DNA of 64,000 nucleotides from assembly GCF_022344005.1 (NCBI RefSeq), contig NZ_CP092190.1, forward strand, positions 1,054,001-1,118,000, in the 5' to 3' direction. A model generated the notes under the pieces. That model saw only the letters and a list, made by a program, of their open reading frames with translations, did not search any database and was not told the origin of the DNA. The DNA comes from Deinococcus sp. KNUC1210 (lineage in GTDB: Bacteria > Deinococcota > Deinococci > Deinococcales > Deinococcaceae). Both the position numbers and the translations under genes were made by a program. Shown here in pieces: positions 13,332 through 22,926 of this stretch; positions within the stretch are counted from its first letter, which is position 1; every line of letters starts with the position of its first letter.

Positions 13332-13362
13332 TTGACTTAGAGCGCGGTCGAAGGTTTAAGGT
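13332..13362 (+). promoter_or_regulatory. MerR-type promoter with 19-bp spacer
   Basis: TTGACT (-35, 13332-13337) and TAAGGT (-10, 13357-13362) are separated by 19 bp, the unusually long spacing that MerR-family activators correct by twisting DNA. An imperfect dyad CTTAGA/TCGAAG lies within the spacer. The MerR gene's GTG begins 6 nt after the -10, so regulation is probably autogenous and the transcript leaderless. Confidence 0.75.
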
Positions 13363-13368
13363 GAAGCC

Positions 13369-13794
13369 GTGACGGGAATGGGTCTTCAGACAGCACCGGA
13401 CGCAGAGATCTACAGCATCCGTGAGGTGGCGCAGCAGCTGGGCGTCAGTGCCCATACCCTGCGCTACTACGAGCGGCAAGGGCTGCTGAGTGTGCCGCGC
13501 GCCGACTCGTTGCAGCGGCGCTACGGCGCACGCGAGGTCGAACTGCTGCGCTTTTTGCTGGCCCTGCGCGGCACCGGCATGCCTATTGCCCTGATCCGGC
13601 GCTATATGCAGCTGGCGTATGCCGGAGAAATCACCGTCACCGAACGCCGCGCCCTGCTGACCGAACATCAGCGGGCTGTCACGGCGCAGATTTCAGCGCT
13701 GCAGGCCGATCTGGACGCCATTGGCCGCAAAATCGCCCTGTACGACCGGATGAGCGGTCAGGCCACGCACGAAAGCACCAAAGGAGTGAACTGA
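13369..13794 (+). CDS. MerR-family transcriptional regulator
   Basis: The 141-aa protein has the MerR N-terminal HTH and wing ([26 protein letters not shown], residues 12-37) followed by a coiled-coil dimerisation helix ([20 protein letters not shown]). No Cys cluster for metal binding is seen, so it is more like the AKR-associated, organic-effector MerR group. The GTG start is fixed by the promoter geometry. The aldo/keto reductase gene begins 2 nt after its stop, so the pair is an operon controlled by this protein. Confidence 0.9.
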   Translation: MTGMGLQTAPDAEIYSIREVAQQLGVSAHTLRYYERQGLLSVPRADSLQRRYGAREVELLRFLLALRGTGMPIALIRRYMQLAYAGEITVTERRALLTEHQRAVTAQISALQADLDAIGRKIALYDRMSGQATHESTKGVN

Positions 13795-13795
13795 A

Positions 13796-14755
<960 letters not shown>

Positions 14756-14792
14756 AGGCCCGTCCGGAAAACCCGCCGGTTGCTCCTGGCAC

Positions 14793-15905
14793 CTACTCCC
14801 TGACTTCCAGTTCCCGATCCAGTTCCAGCAGCGCCGCCACCAGCGCGTCGTTCTGCTCTCTGGTGCCGATGCTGACGCGCAGACAGCCCGTCAGCATCGG
14901 CTGTTTGTCCTGACGGCGTACCAGCAGCCCGCGCTCCAGCAGGAAGGCATAGGCAGCGCTGGGATCGGGCGTGCGGACGAGAAAGAAGTTGGTGCGGCTG
15001 GGCAGGGCGTGCAGGACCTTCAGGCCGCTCAGCGCGTTCTGCACGCGCCCCCGCTCCCAGATCACCTCGTCGGCCCGCTCACGCACATACTGCGGGTGCT
15101 CCAGCGCGACTTCGGCCACCACCTGAGTCAGCACGTTCACGTTGAAGGCACTGACCAGCTTCTGCAGATTGGCCGCCAGCGCGGGGTGCGTCAGGGCGTA
15201 GCCGAGGCGCAGTCCCGCCAGACCCCACGCCTTGCTGAAGGTCCTCAGGCTCAGGCGGTTGCCACGCTCCAGCACCAGCGAACGGTAGTCGCTGCCCGAA
15301 TACTGGTGGTACGCCTCGTCAATCACCACGATCCAGTCGTCGCCTGCCGCCTCGACCACCGCCCGCACGTCGCTTTCTTCATCCAGAAAGCCCGTGGGGG
15401 CGTGCGGCTGTGGCAAAAACAGCACGCCCGGACCCCCTGTTGCCAGTTCGCGTTTCATGGCTGCCACGTCCAGCCCGAAATCGGCCCGCAGCGGCACCCG
15501 CGTCAGCGTTGCGCCGAGCATCTGCCCTTCCAGCTCGTAGACCGAGAAATTCGGCTGCACCGTCAGAATGCGCTGCCCGATGCCGCCCAGTTCGGTCAGC
15601 AGCTTGATGATGACGTTGCTGCCCGGTGTGACCACCACGCCCGCCGCGTCCCAGTCTTCGTAGGCACCGATCTTCTCTTTCAGCGTCTCGGCGTGCAGGT
15701 CGGGGTAACGGTTCCAGTCGCGTTCCAGCATGCGCCGCACGGCCAGCTCTCGCAGATGACGGGGAAAATCGAGCGCACTTTCGTTCTGGTCGAGCTTGAC
15801 GGGAGCATGAACCGGCGTGAACGGATAATCCGGGGTGGCACGCACTTCGGCACGAACGCCGCCCAGCACGCCAGCGGCGTCGGCGGGAGAGTTGAGGCTC
15901 GTCAT
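14793..15905 (-). CDS. hisC: Histidinol-phosphate aminotransferase family enzyme
   Basis: This is a PLP-dependent class-II aminotransferase of 370 aa. KLDQNESALDFP near the N-terminus and the PLP lysine region RTFSKAWGLAGLRLGYAL match HisC, which transaminates imidazole-acetol phosphate in histidine synthesis; aromatic aminotransferase activity is also possible. The frame is open to 16034 but those residues do not fit the family. The ATG at 15905 has TATAAC 7 nt upstream, and no ribosome-binding site. It is divergent from a TetR gene. Confidence 0.85.
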   Translation of the reverse strand: MTSLNSPADAAGVLGGVRAEVRATPDYPFTPVHAPVKLDQNESALDFPRHLRELAVRRMLERDWNRYPDLHAETLKEKIGAYEDWDAAGVVVTPGSNVIIKLLTELGGIGQRILTVQPNFSVYELEGQMLGATLTRVPLRADFGLDVAAMKRELATGGPGVLFLPQPHAPTGFLDEESDVRAVVEAAGDDWIVVIDEAYHQYSGSDYRSLVLERGNRLSLRTFSKAWGLAGLRLGYALTHPALAANLQKLVSAFNVNVLTQVVAEVALEHPQYVRERADEVIWERGRVQNALSGLKVLHALPSRTNFFLVRTPDPSAAYAFLLERGLLVRRQDKQPMLTGCLRVSIGTREQNDALVAALLELDRELEVRE

Positions 15906-16052
15906 GTCCGTTGTTATAGCGCCCCCCGTGCCCGGCTTCCGGGAATTGACGGCATCTGCCAGCGCCCGTGTCCGGCTAAAACGCTCGACCTGGTATAAAC
16001 TTGTGTCCATCGGTCCTGCTGCACAGCAGACCAAAGGGAGCTTGCCCGGTTC

Positions 16053-16679
16053 ATGTCGTCACCCAAACTATCTTCCGATGCCGATTCACCACTTTCTCGC
16101 CGCGAACAGATCACGCTGGTCGCCAGCCGCCTGTTTTCGGAGCGCGGATATCATGCCACCAGCATGCGCGATCTGGCCGCCGAGCTGGGCATGCAGGGCG
16201 GCAGCCTGTACGCCCACATCTCGGGCAAGGAAGAGCTGCTGATCGAGATCGTGAACCGGGCCGCCCGCCAGTTCGACGCCGCGCTCTTCAGCCTGAAGAC
16301 TGCCGATATTGCGCCCGAGCTCAAACTGCGCGAGGCGATGTCGCGCCATGTGTCGGTGGTGGCCGAGAATATGGACAGCGCCACCGTCTTCTTTCACGAA
16401 TGGAAACATCTGAGTGCCGGACCCCTCGCTAACGTGATCGCGTGGCGCGACGGCATCGAACAGTTTTACCGCGACCTGATTGCCGAGGGTGTGCAGGCAG
16501 GCGTGTACCGCCCGGAACTGAATATCAAGATGACCGCCAACCTGGTCCTGAGCAGCGTGAACTGGACCTACACCTGGTATCGCCCCGGCGGCCCACTCAG
16601 CCCGCAGGACGTGGCGACCAGTTTCGAGCAGATGCTGGTGCTGGGCCTGGGGTCTGCCGCAGCAGGCAGGAAGGACTGA
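16053..16679 (+). CDS. TetR/AcrR-family transcriptional regulator
   Basis: The 208-aa protein has a TetR DNA-binding domain ([40 protein letters not shown], about residues 22-61) and a helical ligand-binding domain with [16 protein letters not shown] near the end, reminiscent of regulators of fatty-acid or steroid catabolism (KstR2/FadR-like). A TATAAA box (about 15992-15997) may be its promoter. A downstream 100-aa gene starts 1 nt after the stop and is probably co-transcribed. The regulon is unknown. Confidence 0.9.
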   Translation: MSSPKLSSDADSPLSRREQITLVASRLFSERGYHATSMRDLAAELGMQGGSLYAHISGKEELLIEIVNRAARQFDAALFSLKTADIAPELKLREAMSRHVSVVAENMDSATVFFHEWKHLSAGPLANVIAWRDGIEQFYRDLIAEGVQAGVYRPELNIKMTANLVLSSVNWTYTWYRPGGPLSPQDVATSFEQMLVLGLGSAAAGRKD

Positions 16680-16680
16680 G

Positions 16681-16983
16681 ATGTCACATCCCACTGTTAC
16701 CGTCAAGATCAGAGACGTGCTGAAGTACGGTCAGGAACGGGCCGTGCGGCTGGGGCGTACCCAGCAGCTCGAACTGGGCGACAACCTGTTTATCCGCATC
16801 GGGCCGGGTGGCCGCCGCTTTCTGCTGTTTCAGCTCGAAGGCGAACCAGAGATGGGGTTGGCGCGGGCCATCGCCGAAGCGCTGGGGCTTCATCAGCCGC
16901 AGTACGGCTGGCACCAGGGCGCGACGCTGCGCTCTCTGACCGTGATCGAGGAAGGCTCGGTCGAACAGCCCGAAGCGCCGTAA
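16681..16983 (+). CDS. Conserved hypothetical protein, TetR partner
   Basis: The 100-aa product starts MSHPTVTVKIRDVLKYGQER and contains a beta-rich centre (DNLFIRIGPGGRRFLLFQLE). No known domain is recognised. It directly follows the TetR gene and ends just before a bidirectional terminator, so it is the second gene of a two-gene operon. Soluble and acidic overall. Confidence 0.6.
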   Translation: MSHPTVTVKIRDVLKYGQERAVRLGRTQQLELGDNLFIRIGPGGRRFLLFQLEGEPEMGLARAIAEALGLHQPQYGWHQGATLRSLTVIEEGSVEQPEAP

Positions 16984-17002
16984 TCCCGGTCTGCCAGACA
17001 GC

Positions 17003-17041
17003 AAAGGCGAGCGCCACCCGGACAGGATGGCGCTCGCCTTT
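17003..17041. terminator. Bidirectional intrinsic terminator
   Basis: AAAGGCGAGCGCCA (17003-17016) pairs perfectly over 14 bp with TGGCGCTCGCCTTT (17028-17041), followed by TT. It separates the TetR operon from the convergent helicase gene. Confidence 0.9.
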
Positions 17042-17061
17042 TGAGGCTGCTTAAACGGTTG

Positions 17062-18549
17062 TTAGCGCCTGCCGCCACCGCCACGGCGAGGGCCGCCGCC
17101 ACGGTTGCCGCCGCTGCGCCCTTCACCGGGGGCCGGGGCGACCGTGCTGAAGCGGGCATTGTCGGCGGGGCGAGCCTGTCCACCCTGCCCGGACGCCTGC
17201 TGACGCGGCTGGCCGCCGCTGCCCTGGCCTCCACGCCCCTGCCCCTGCTGCGCCGACGCGGGCCGGGCATGGCCCTGGCTGCCGCCGCGCTGCCCACCTC
17301 CGCCGTTGCGCTGGGCACGGTGCGCAGCCAGACGGTCACGCAGCGGAATTTCCAGCCCCTCGCTGGGCTTGGCCGAGTAGTCGAAGCCCGCCAGCGTGGC
17401 GCGTTCGATCTGCTTGCCGGTAAAGCGCTCGATGCTCCGCAGGCCGTCTTCCTCGTCACGGGAAAACAGCGTGATGGCCGTGCCGCTCAGACCGGCGCGG
17501 GCAGTGCGGCCAGCGCGGTGCACGTAATCTTCGGCGCTGACCGGCACATCGAAGTTGATGACGTGGCCCAGCGCCGGAACGTCGATGCCGCGTGCCGCGA
17601 TGTCGGTGGCGACCAGCACGCGGTACTTGCCCGACTTGAAGCCTTCGAGCGCCTCGGTGCGGGCCGTCTGCGAGCGGTTGCCGTGGATGCGCTGGGCACT
17701 GATGCCGGCCTTCTCCAGCTTCTCGGCCACGCGGTTGGCGCGGTGCTTGGTGCGGGTAAAGACCAGTGCCTGATCGACATCGGGGGCAGCCAGCAGCCCG
17801 GCGACCAGATCGACCTTCATCTCACTGCTCACGGCATACGCCAGTTCGGTGATGCGCGAGGCAGGCTTGCCGCCGTGCTTCACACCCACGCGCACCGGGT
17901 TGTGCTGGAAGTCGCGGGCCAGCTTCAGGATGTCGTCGGGCATGGTGGCCGAGAACAGCAGCGTCTGGCGCTGAGAGGGCAGCACCTTCAGGATGCGGCG
18001 GATGTCGGGCAGGAAGCCCAGGTCGAGCATGCGGTCGGCCTCGTCGAGCACCAGCACTTCCAGCCCGCCAAACTGCGCGTTACCCTGCCCGATGTGGTCG
18101 AGCAGGCGTCCGGGCGTGGCAATCACGATTTCGGTGCCTGCCCGCAGCGCCGCCGCCTGGGGACTCTGGCCCACGCCGCCGAAGATGCTGGTCACGCGCA
18201 GCGGCGTGCTCTTACACAGTTCCAGCGCCACTTCCTCGATCTGCGCGGCGAGTTCGCGGGTGGGTGCCAGCACCAGTGCACGGCTGCGGCGCGGGGTGGC
18301 GCGGCTGGACAGCAGTTTCTCGATCAGCGGCAGCAGGAAGGCCACCGTCTTGCCCGAACCGGTCGCCGCCGTGCCGAGCACGTCCTGACCCTTGCGGGCG
18401 GGCGGCAGGCTGAGCAGCTGAATCTCGGTGGGCACGGTATAGCCGAGCCGGGTGATGGCGGCATTGAGCATGGAAGGAAGCTGCATGTCCTGAAAGGTGC
18501 TGAGGGACTGGGCAGCGCTGGAAGCAGAAGCAGGAGTGGAATCGGTCAT
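17062..18549 (-). CDS. DEAD-box ATP-dependent RNA helicase
   Basis: This is an RNA helicase of 495 aa likely to act in ribosome assembly or cold adaptation. Motifs in order: TEIQLLSLP (Q motif), [31 protein letters not shown] and [11 protein letters not shown] low-complexity C-terminal tail rich in Gly, Arg and Gln (RGG-like, from about residue 390) probably binds RNA. The ATG at 18549 has GGAG 4 nt upstream; an upstream ATG at 18573 is less likely. The 170 nt upstream of the start to the divergent rsmA side could hold a structured leader. Confidence 0.94.
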   Translation of the reverse strand: MTDSTPASASSAAQSLSTFQDMQLPSMLNAAITRLGYTVPTEIQLLSLPPARKGQDVLGTAATGSGKTVAFLLPLIEKLLSSRATPRRSRALVLAPTRELAAQIEEVALELCKSTPLRVTSIFGGVGQSPQAAALRAGTEIVIATPGRLLDHIGQGNAQFGGLEVLVLDEADRMLDLGFLPDIRRILKVLPSQRQTLLFSATMPDDILKLARDFQHNPVRVGVKHGGKPASRITELAYAVSSEMKVDLVAGLLAAPDVDQALVFTRTKHRANRVAEKLEKAGISAQRIHGNRSQTARTEALEGFKSGKYRVLVATDIAARGIDVPALGHVINFDVPVSAEDYVHRAGRTARAGLSGTAITLFSRDEEDGLRSIERFTGKQIERATLAGFDYSAKPSEGLEIPLRDRLAAHRAQRNGGGGQRGGSQGHARPASAQQGQGRGGQGSGGQPRQQASGQGGQARPADNARFSTVAPAPGEGRSGGNRGGGPRRGGGGRR

Positions 18550-18820
18550 GGTTCTCCGTGGCACAGCAGGCAAGAAGGCGCTTCACGCCTGAACTCTTCA
18601 GGTCGGTGCAGCCCGGCAGAGGGAAGCCGCGTGTGCCTGCGGCAGAACTCTGAGTAGGGAAAGGGTCTGGCCCGGGAGAGGGAACAGCGGGCCGCTTGAT
18701 GACAGTCTGACAGATTCGCACGCGAATTGCTCGGTCAGTGCTTACACAGTGTGCGCAGCAGCGGGCCTGAGCGCCGCCAGACGCATCTGCTCTCCACTTC
18801 CGCTATCATCACTACTCTGT

Positions 18821-19677
18821 ATGAACACGCCCCTGCCATCTCCGCTCTACTCGCCCAAGACGGTGCGCGATCTGCTGGCACGGCATGGCCTGCGCCCGAC
18901 CAAGAGCCTGGGGCAGAACTTTCTGATCGACGGCAACATCCTGAGACTGATCGCGGAAGCGGGAGGCGCACAGCCGGGCGTCAGCGTGCTGGAGGTCGGC
19001 CCCGGTCTGGGCGTGCTGACCCGCGAACTGGCCGAACGCGGCGCACACGTGACCTCGCTCGAAAAAGACGAGCGCCTGAAAGACGTGCTGGCCGAAACGC
19101 TGGCGGGGCTGGACGTGAAGATCGTCTGGGGTGACGCGCTGAATTTCGACTACGCTTCGCTGCCGCAGGGCACGCGGGTCATCGCCAATCTGCCGTATTA
19201 CATCAGCACTGCGCTGCTGACGCGCTTCATGACCAGTGGCAGCATCGTGAGCGCCACGGTGCTGGTGCAGCGCGAGGTAGCCGAGCGGCTGGGCAGCCGA
19301 CCGGGCCAGGACGGGTACGGGTATCTGTCGGCCCTGATCGCGCTGCACGGAAGCGTCAAAGTCGTGCGCGACGTTCCGAAAGGAGCCTTCTTCCCCGCCC
19401 CCGACGTGACTTCCAGCATCGTGCGGCTGGAATTCAGCGGCGAGCGGCCCCCGAAGGGCTGGTGCGGCTGCTGGAACAGTCGCTCAGCCATCGCCGCAAA
19501 ACCCTGAGAAACAATCTGAGGATGGCAGGGTACGCGCCGGAACTGCTCGACCGGGCGCTGGAGCAGGCCAGACTCAGCGGCGATGTTCGCGCCGAAGACG
19601 TGCCGCTGGCACAGATGGCCGCCCTGAACACGGCCCTGATCTTCCAGAACGACGCCAAGACCCTGACCGATTCCTGA
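18821..19677 (+). pseudogene. rsmA: 16S rRNA dimethyladenosine transferase RsmA (KsgA), frame broken
   Basis: This enzyme dimethylates two adjacent adenines in helix 45 of 16S rRNA. The N-terminal part has LGQNFLID, the SAM motif VLEVGPGLG and the catalytic NLPYY. After FSGERPP the frame is lost; the correct C-terminus (EGLVRLLEQSLSHRRKTLRN and onward) continues one frame over to 19677. Adding one C to the five-C run at 19448-19452 restores a normal 285-aa enzyme. Because the gene is widely conserved, an assembly error is more likely than loss. TATCAT lies 11 nt before the ATG. It is divergent from the helicase. Confidence 0.85.
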
Positions 19678-19907
19678 CACGCCCCCAGCGTGGCAAACCC
19701 AGGCTCAGGCCCCTCCAGCCGCGCATGATAAGATGTGTCGAACGCTCAGAACAGGGCCTCGTCCACCACTGCACCGAGACCTTCGGTCGGGCCGTGAACA
19801 GAACCGTGTTTCAGGCAGCCACTCCGAGGGTGGGGCGGCGCTCTACCACATCATCAGAGGCTCAGTTCCGAGACAGAGCGGTTGAAAGCTGGGCCTGGAG
19901 GAATATC

Positions 19908-20834
19908 TTGAAATTTTTTGTCATCGGCGACGTGACGGTGGACCACCTGTACGACCTGCAACACCTGCCCGCCCCCGGCGAGGAAGTCTCACCCATTCGC
20001 GCCACCATGCAGCCGGGCGGCGCGGGCGGCACCATCAGCGTCACGCTGGCGCGTCTGGGACATACCGTGCTGCTGGCGGCCCGCGTCGGCGAAGACCCCT
20101 TTGCCGAATACGCCCTGAGCAACGTGCGCGAAAGTGGTGTGAGCGAGAGCGCCGTGCAGCGCGACCCTTCCCTGCTGACCAGCACCATCACGGTGATGCA
20201 GACGGAAGGCGGCAAACGCGCCATGATCAGTTACGGGGCGGCCAACCGCGAACTCGATCCGGCCAAGCTGAAGAAGAAGGACATCGACAGTGCCGACGCC
20301 CTGATCGTTTCGGCCTACAGCCTGATCGCCGGGCCACAGCGCGAATATGCCATCAAGGCGCTGGGCTTTGCCAAGAAGGCGGGCGTCACCATCTTCATGG
20401 ACCTGGGAACCGGCGCGGTGAACTCGGTGGGCACCGGCCTGCTCGACACGGTGATCGGCTGCGATTACCTGCTGCTCAATCAGCATGAGCTGCTGGCTCT
20501 GACCGGCACGTCCAGCATCAGTGCGGCCCTGAGCGTGCTGGGCAAGCGCGGCGTTCAGAAGGTGGTGGTCAAGGTGGGAGCGATGGGCAGCATCGTCTGG
20601 ACGCCCGACGAAACAGAGCTGATCGACGCCGTGAAGATCGGTGACGCCGTGGTGGACAGCACCGGATCGGGCGATACCTTCGTGGCAGCCTTCGCCCACG
20701 CGGTCCTGAGTGGGCAGCCGCTCACCAGAAGTGCGCTGGCGGCCAACGCGGCAGGTGTGCTGTCGGCCACCAGCGTGGGCGCACAGACGCGCAACATCTC
20801 GGCAGGCGACCTCGACGCCCTGCTGGGGAAGTAG
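19908..20834 (+). CDS. PfkB-family carbohydrate/nucleoside kinase
   Basis: The 308-aa kinase begins with the family pattern KFFVIGDVTVDHLYDL, has the GGAGG-like PGGAGGTISVTLARLG segment, and ends with signature 2, DSTGSGDTFVAAFAHA, whose Asp is the catalytic base. The start is TTG at 19908 with GGAGG 5-6 nt upstream; the frame is open to 19725 but those residues do not fit the family. The substrate (ribose, fructose derivative or nucleoside) cannot be told. The 230 bp upstream contain a TAAGAT box (around 19728) that would give a leader of about 170 nt. Confidence 0.88.
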   Translation: MKFFVIGDVTVDHLYDLQHLPAPGEEVSPIRATMQPGGAGGTISVTLARLGHTVLLAARVGEDPFAEYALSNVRESGVSESAVQRDPSLLTSTITVMQTEGGKRAMISYGAANRELDPAKLKKKDIDSADALIVSAYSLIAGPQREYAIKALGFAKKAGVTIFMDLGTGAVNSVGTGLLDTVIGCDYLLLNQHELLALTGTSSISAALSVLGKRGVQKVVVKVGAMGSIVWTPDETELIDAVKIGDAVVDSTGSGDTFVAAFAHAVLSGQPLTRSALAANAAGVLSATSVGAQTRNISAGDLDALLGK

Positions 20835-20981
20835 GAAACCCCGGCAGAGGGCGCTGTTCCACGTGCCTTTAAGCCTGTGCCAGTGCAGATGCAGGCTTCC
20901 CGTCACCCCACTGAAGACAGCCTGAGGGAACGCGGCGCGTCATCACAAACGAACAGCTGCCAGAAACAGAGGCGTCGCCCA

Positions 20982-21010
20982 TTGGCACGTCTCTTTTCTT
21001 TTGCTACACT
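20982..21010 (+). promoter_or_regulatory. Promoter of the L25 gene
   Basis: TTGGCA (20982-20987) and TACACT (21005-21010) are separated by exactly 17 bp. Transcription would start around 21017, leaving a leader of about 145 nt before the L25 ATG. The rest of the 20835-21160 gap holds no gene. Confidence 0.75.
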
Positions 21011-21160
21011 GTTCAGGTTGCAAGGCCCCCGCCCCGCCCGAACCCGGCGCGTTTTGATCAGTGCAGAACGCTGCCCAGTCCAGTAGGACGGTTTCGGACC
21101 GCCCCGGAGAAGCAACCCGGAGACGGCGCAGGTGGGCCAGCAGGTACGGAGGAAGGACAC

Positions 21161-21837
21161 ATGGAACTCAAAGCAAATCCGCGCAAGACCCAGGAACAGC
21201 TGCAAGATGGTCAGATGCCCGCCGTGGCCTACAACAAGGAGCAGAACATCTCGTTCACGCTCGACCGCAAGGAGTTCGACCGGGCGTTCCGCGCCCAGGG
21301 CCGCACCGGCATCTTCGACATCACCGTGGGCGACGGCGAAGCCTTCCCCGCGCTGGTCAAGAGCGTGCAGATGGACAAGCGCCGCCGCATTCCGATTCAC
21401 GTCGATTTCACGCTCGTGCACTACGGCGAGCCGGTCGAGGTGGCCGTGCCCGTGCACACCACCGGCAAGGCACGCGGCGTCGTTAACGGCGGCATGATCG
21501 ATGTCGTGGTGCATAACCTCAGCATCGTGGCCCCCGGCCCCCGCCGCATTCCCCAGGAACTGGTCATCGACGTGACCGCCCTGAGCATCGGCGACCACGT
21601 GACCGCCGCCCAGATCAAGCTGCCCCAGGGCGTGACCCTGGCCGCCGATCCCGAACTGATCGTGCTGAGCGTGCTGCCCCCCGTATGTCGGAAGGCGAAG
21701 CCGCTGCCGAGGATCAGGCTGCCCAGGTCGCCGGTCTGGTCGCTGCTGGCGAGCTGACCGAGGAGGCCGCCGAAGCCGTGCTGGAAGGCGAAGTCACCCT
21801 CGAAGAGGTCAAGGCCGAGGAAAGCCAGAGCGAGTAA
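21161..21837 (+). pseudogene. rplY: Ribosomal protein bL25 (CTC family), frame broken near the end
   Basis: This ribosomal protein binds 5S rRNA. It carries the L25 domain (ELKANPRKTQEQLQDGQMPA and onward) and the TL5/CTC C-terminal beta domain. After LIVLSVLPP the frame changes; the acidic tail MSEGEAAAEDQAAQVAG to EESQSE continues one frame over and ends at 21837. One extra C in the six-C run (21677-21682) restores 225 aa. GGAGG precedes the ATG. The damage is probably an assembly artefact, since the acidic tail is coherent and is followed at once by a good terminator. Confidence 0.88.
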
Positions 21838-21853
21838 GCTCCGCTCCGCAGAG

Positions 21854-21890
21854 TCCCCTGAACACAGAAAACGTGTTCAGGGGATTTTTT
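21854..21890 (+). terminator. Intrinsic terminator after the L25 gene
   Basis: TCCCCTGAACAC (21854-21865) pairs with GTGTTCAGGGGA (21873-21884), followed directly by six T. The corrected L25 stop codon lies 16 bp upstream. Confidence 0.93.
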
Positions 21891-21985
21891 GACGCCTCTG
21901 GAAACTCGTAACCACGCCGCCTTTCCGACCGACCTGCACAGGCAACTGTCGGTCCTGTGGGGGCGAGCGGTGCTACGCTGACGGT

Positions 21986-22039
21986 ATGCAGAGACGGCGT
22001 GCACTTCTTCTTATCGGCGGGGGATTCTCCCGGCGGTAG
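21986..22039 (+). CDS. Putative 17-aa leader peptide
   Basis: The ORF encodes MQRRRALLLIGGGFSRR and stops at TAG (22037-22039). It contains three consecutive Arg codons (AGA, CGG, CGT) and three consecutive Leu codons, all CTT, a codon scarcely used in the neighbouring genes, which favour CTG. It is leaderless (TACGCT 6 nt before the ATG). Slow decoding at Leu or Arg codons would place a stalled ribosome over the segment that pairs with the downstream structure. It has no other recognisable function. Confidence 0.6.
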   Translation: MQRRRALLLIGGGFSRR

Positions 22040-22055
22040 CACGCTGCGGTTTTGC

Positions 22056-22089
22056 TCCCCACCCAAATCGTCTGGGTGGGGATTTTTTT
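22056..22089 (+). terminator. Intrinsic terminator inside the methyltransferase leader
   Basis: TCCCCACCCA (22056-22065) pairs with TGGGTGGGGA (22073-22082), with a 7-nt loop and seven T directly after. It stands between the leader ORF and the methyltransferase, so transcripts must read through it to express the gene. Confidence 0.9.
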
Positions 22090-22116
22090 GGCAGCACGCT
22101 TGAACATGGAGGAACG

Positions 22117-22890
22117 ATGAGCACACCACCGCAGGCCACCACCTGGGACGCCACCGAGTACCGCACCCGACACGCCTTCGTCTTTCAGAGCAGTCAGGAT
22201 CTGGCGAATGACTGGCTGAGTCCTCAGCCGGGCGAACGCATTCTCGATCTGGGCTGCGGCAGCGGCGAACTCAGCGCCCTGATCGCGCAGAGTGGCGCAC
22301 AGGTGCTGGGGGCCGACGCGTCTTCCGCCATGATCGCGGCGGCCCGCGGTACCCATCCCGCGCTGAACTTCGAGGTGCAGAACGCCCATTCGCTGCCCTA
22401 CCGCTCGGAGTTCGACGCCGTCTTCAGCAATGCGGCGCTGCACTGGATGAAGCCCCTGGACACCGTGATGCAGCGGGTGGCGGCAGCCCTGGTTCCCGGC
22501 GGGCGCTTCGTGCTGGAGATGGGCGGCGCGGGCAACGTCCAGACGACCCTGGACGCCGTGCAGCACAGCACCCGTTCGCTGGGTCTGCCCGATCTCACCC
22601 ATCCCTGGGTATTTCCCAGCACAGCGCAGCTGGCGGCCCTGCTGGAAGGAGCCGGCCTGCGAGTGCTGAGGACGCACTGGTTCGAGCGCCCCAGCCTGCT
22701 GCCCGGTGAAGACGGCTTCCGGGCCTGGCTGGACAGCTTCGGCAGTGGCTGGCTGGCCCCGCTGAGCGCTGAAGAACGGGAAGCGGTGCTGACCCGCGCT
22801 GCCGAATATGCCCGCCCCCGGCTGTGGAACGGCGCGGCCTGGGTGTCGGATTACTGCCGACTGCGGGCGCTGGCGGTGAAGGTGGGCTAG
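22117..22890 (+). CDS. Class I SAM-dependent methyltransferase (type 11)
   Basis: The 257-aa enzyme has the SAM motif ILDLGCGSGELSAL (about residues 38-51), the acidic loop GADASSAMIAAAR, and the post-II motif FDAVFSNAALHWMKP, similar to trans-aconitate methyltransferase and related small-molecule enzymes. The substrate is unknown. GGAGG lies 4 nt before the ATG. Expression appears to depend on the attenuator upstream (21974-22116). Confidence 0.88.
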   Translation: MSTPPQATTWDATEYRTRHAFVFQSSQDLANDWLSPQPGERILDLGCGSGELSALIAQSGAQVLGADASSAMIAAARGTHPALNFEVQNAHSLPYRSEFDAVFSNAALHWMKPLDTVMQRVAAALVPGGRFVLEMGGAGNVQTTLDAVQHSTRSLGLPDLTHPWVFPSTAQLAALLEGAGLRVLRTHWFERPSLLPGEDGFRAWLDSFGSGWLAPLSAEEREAVLTRAAEYARPRLWNGAAWVSDYCRLRALAVKVG

Positions 22891-22926
22891 GAACAACCCG
22901 GGGGGCTGTGCCGTCTTCCCTGCTGC

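Larger units (their letters stand above)
21974..22116 (+). promoter_or_regulatory. Candidate leader-peptide attenuator upstream of a methyltransferase
   Basis: The order is a -10 box TACGCT (21974-21979), a 17-codon ORF starting 6 nt later (21986), a terminator (22056-22089), then the Shine-Dalgarno and ATG of the methyltransferase. GCGTGC (21997-22002) inside the ORF can pair with GCACGC (22040-22045) before the terminator or with an identical copy (22095-22100) after it. A G-run (22019-22023) can pair with CTCCC (22027-22031 area) or with the terminator's left arm. These alternatives are what translational attenuation needs. No homologous element is known to me. Confidence 0.6.
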
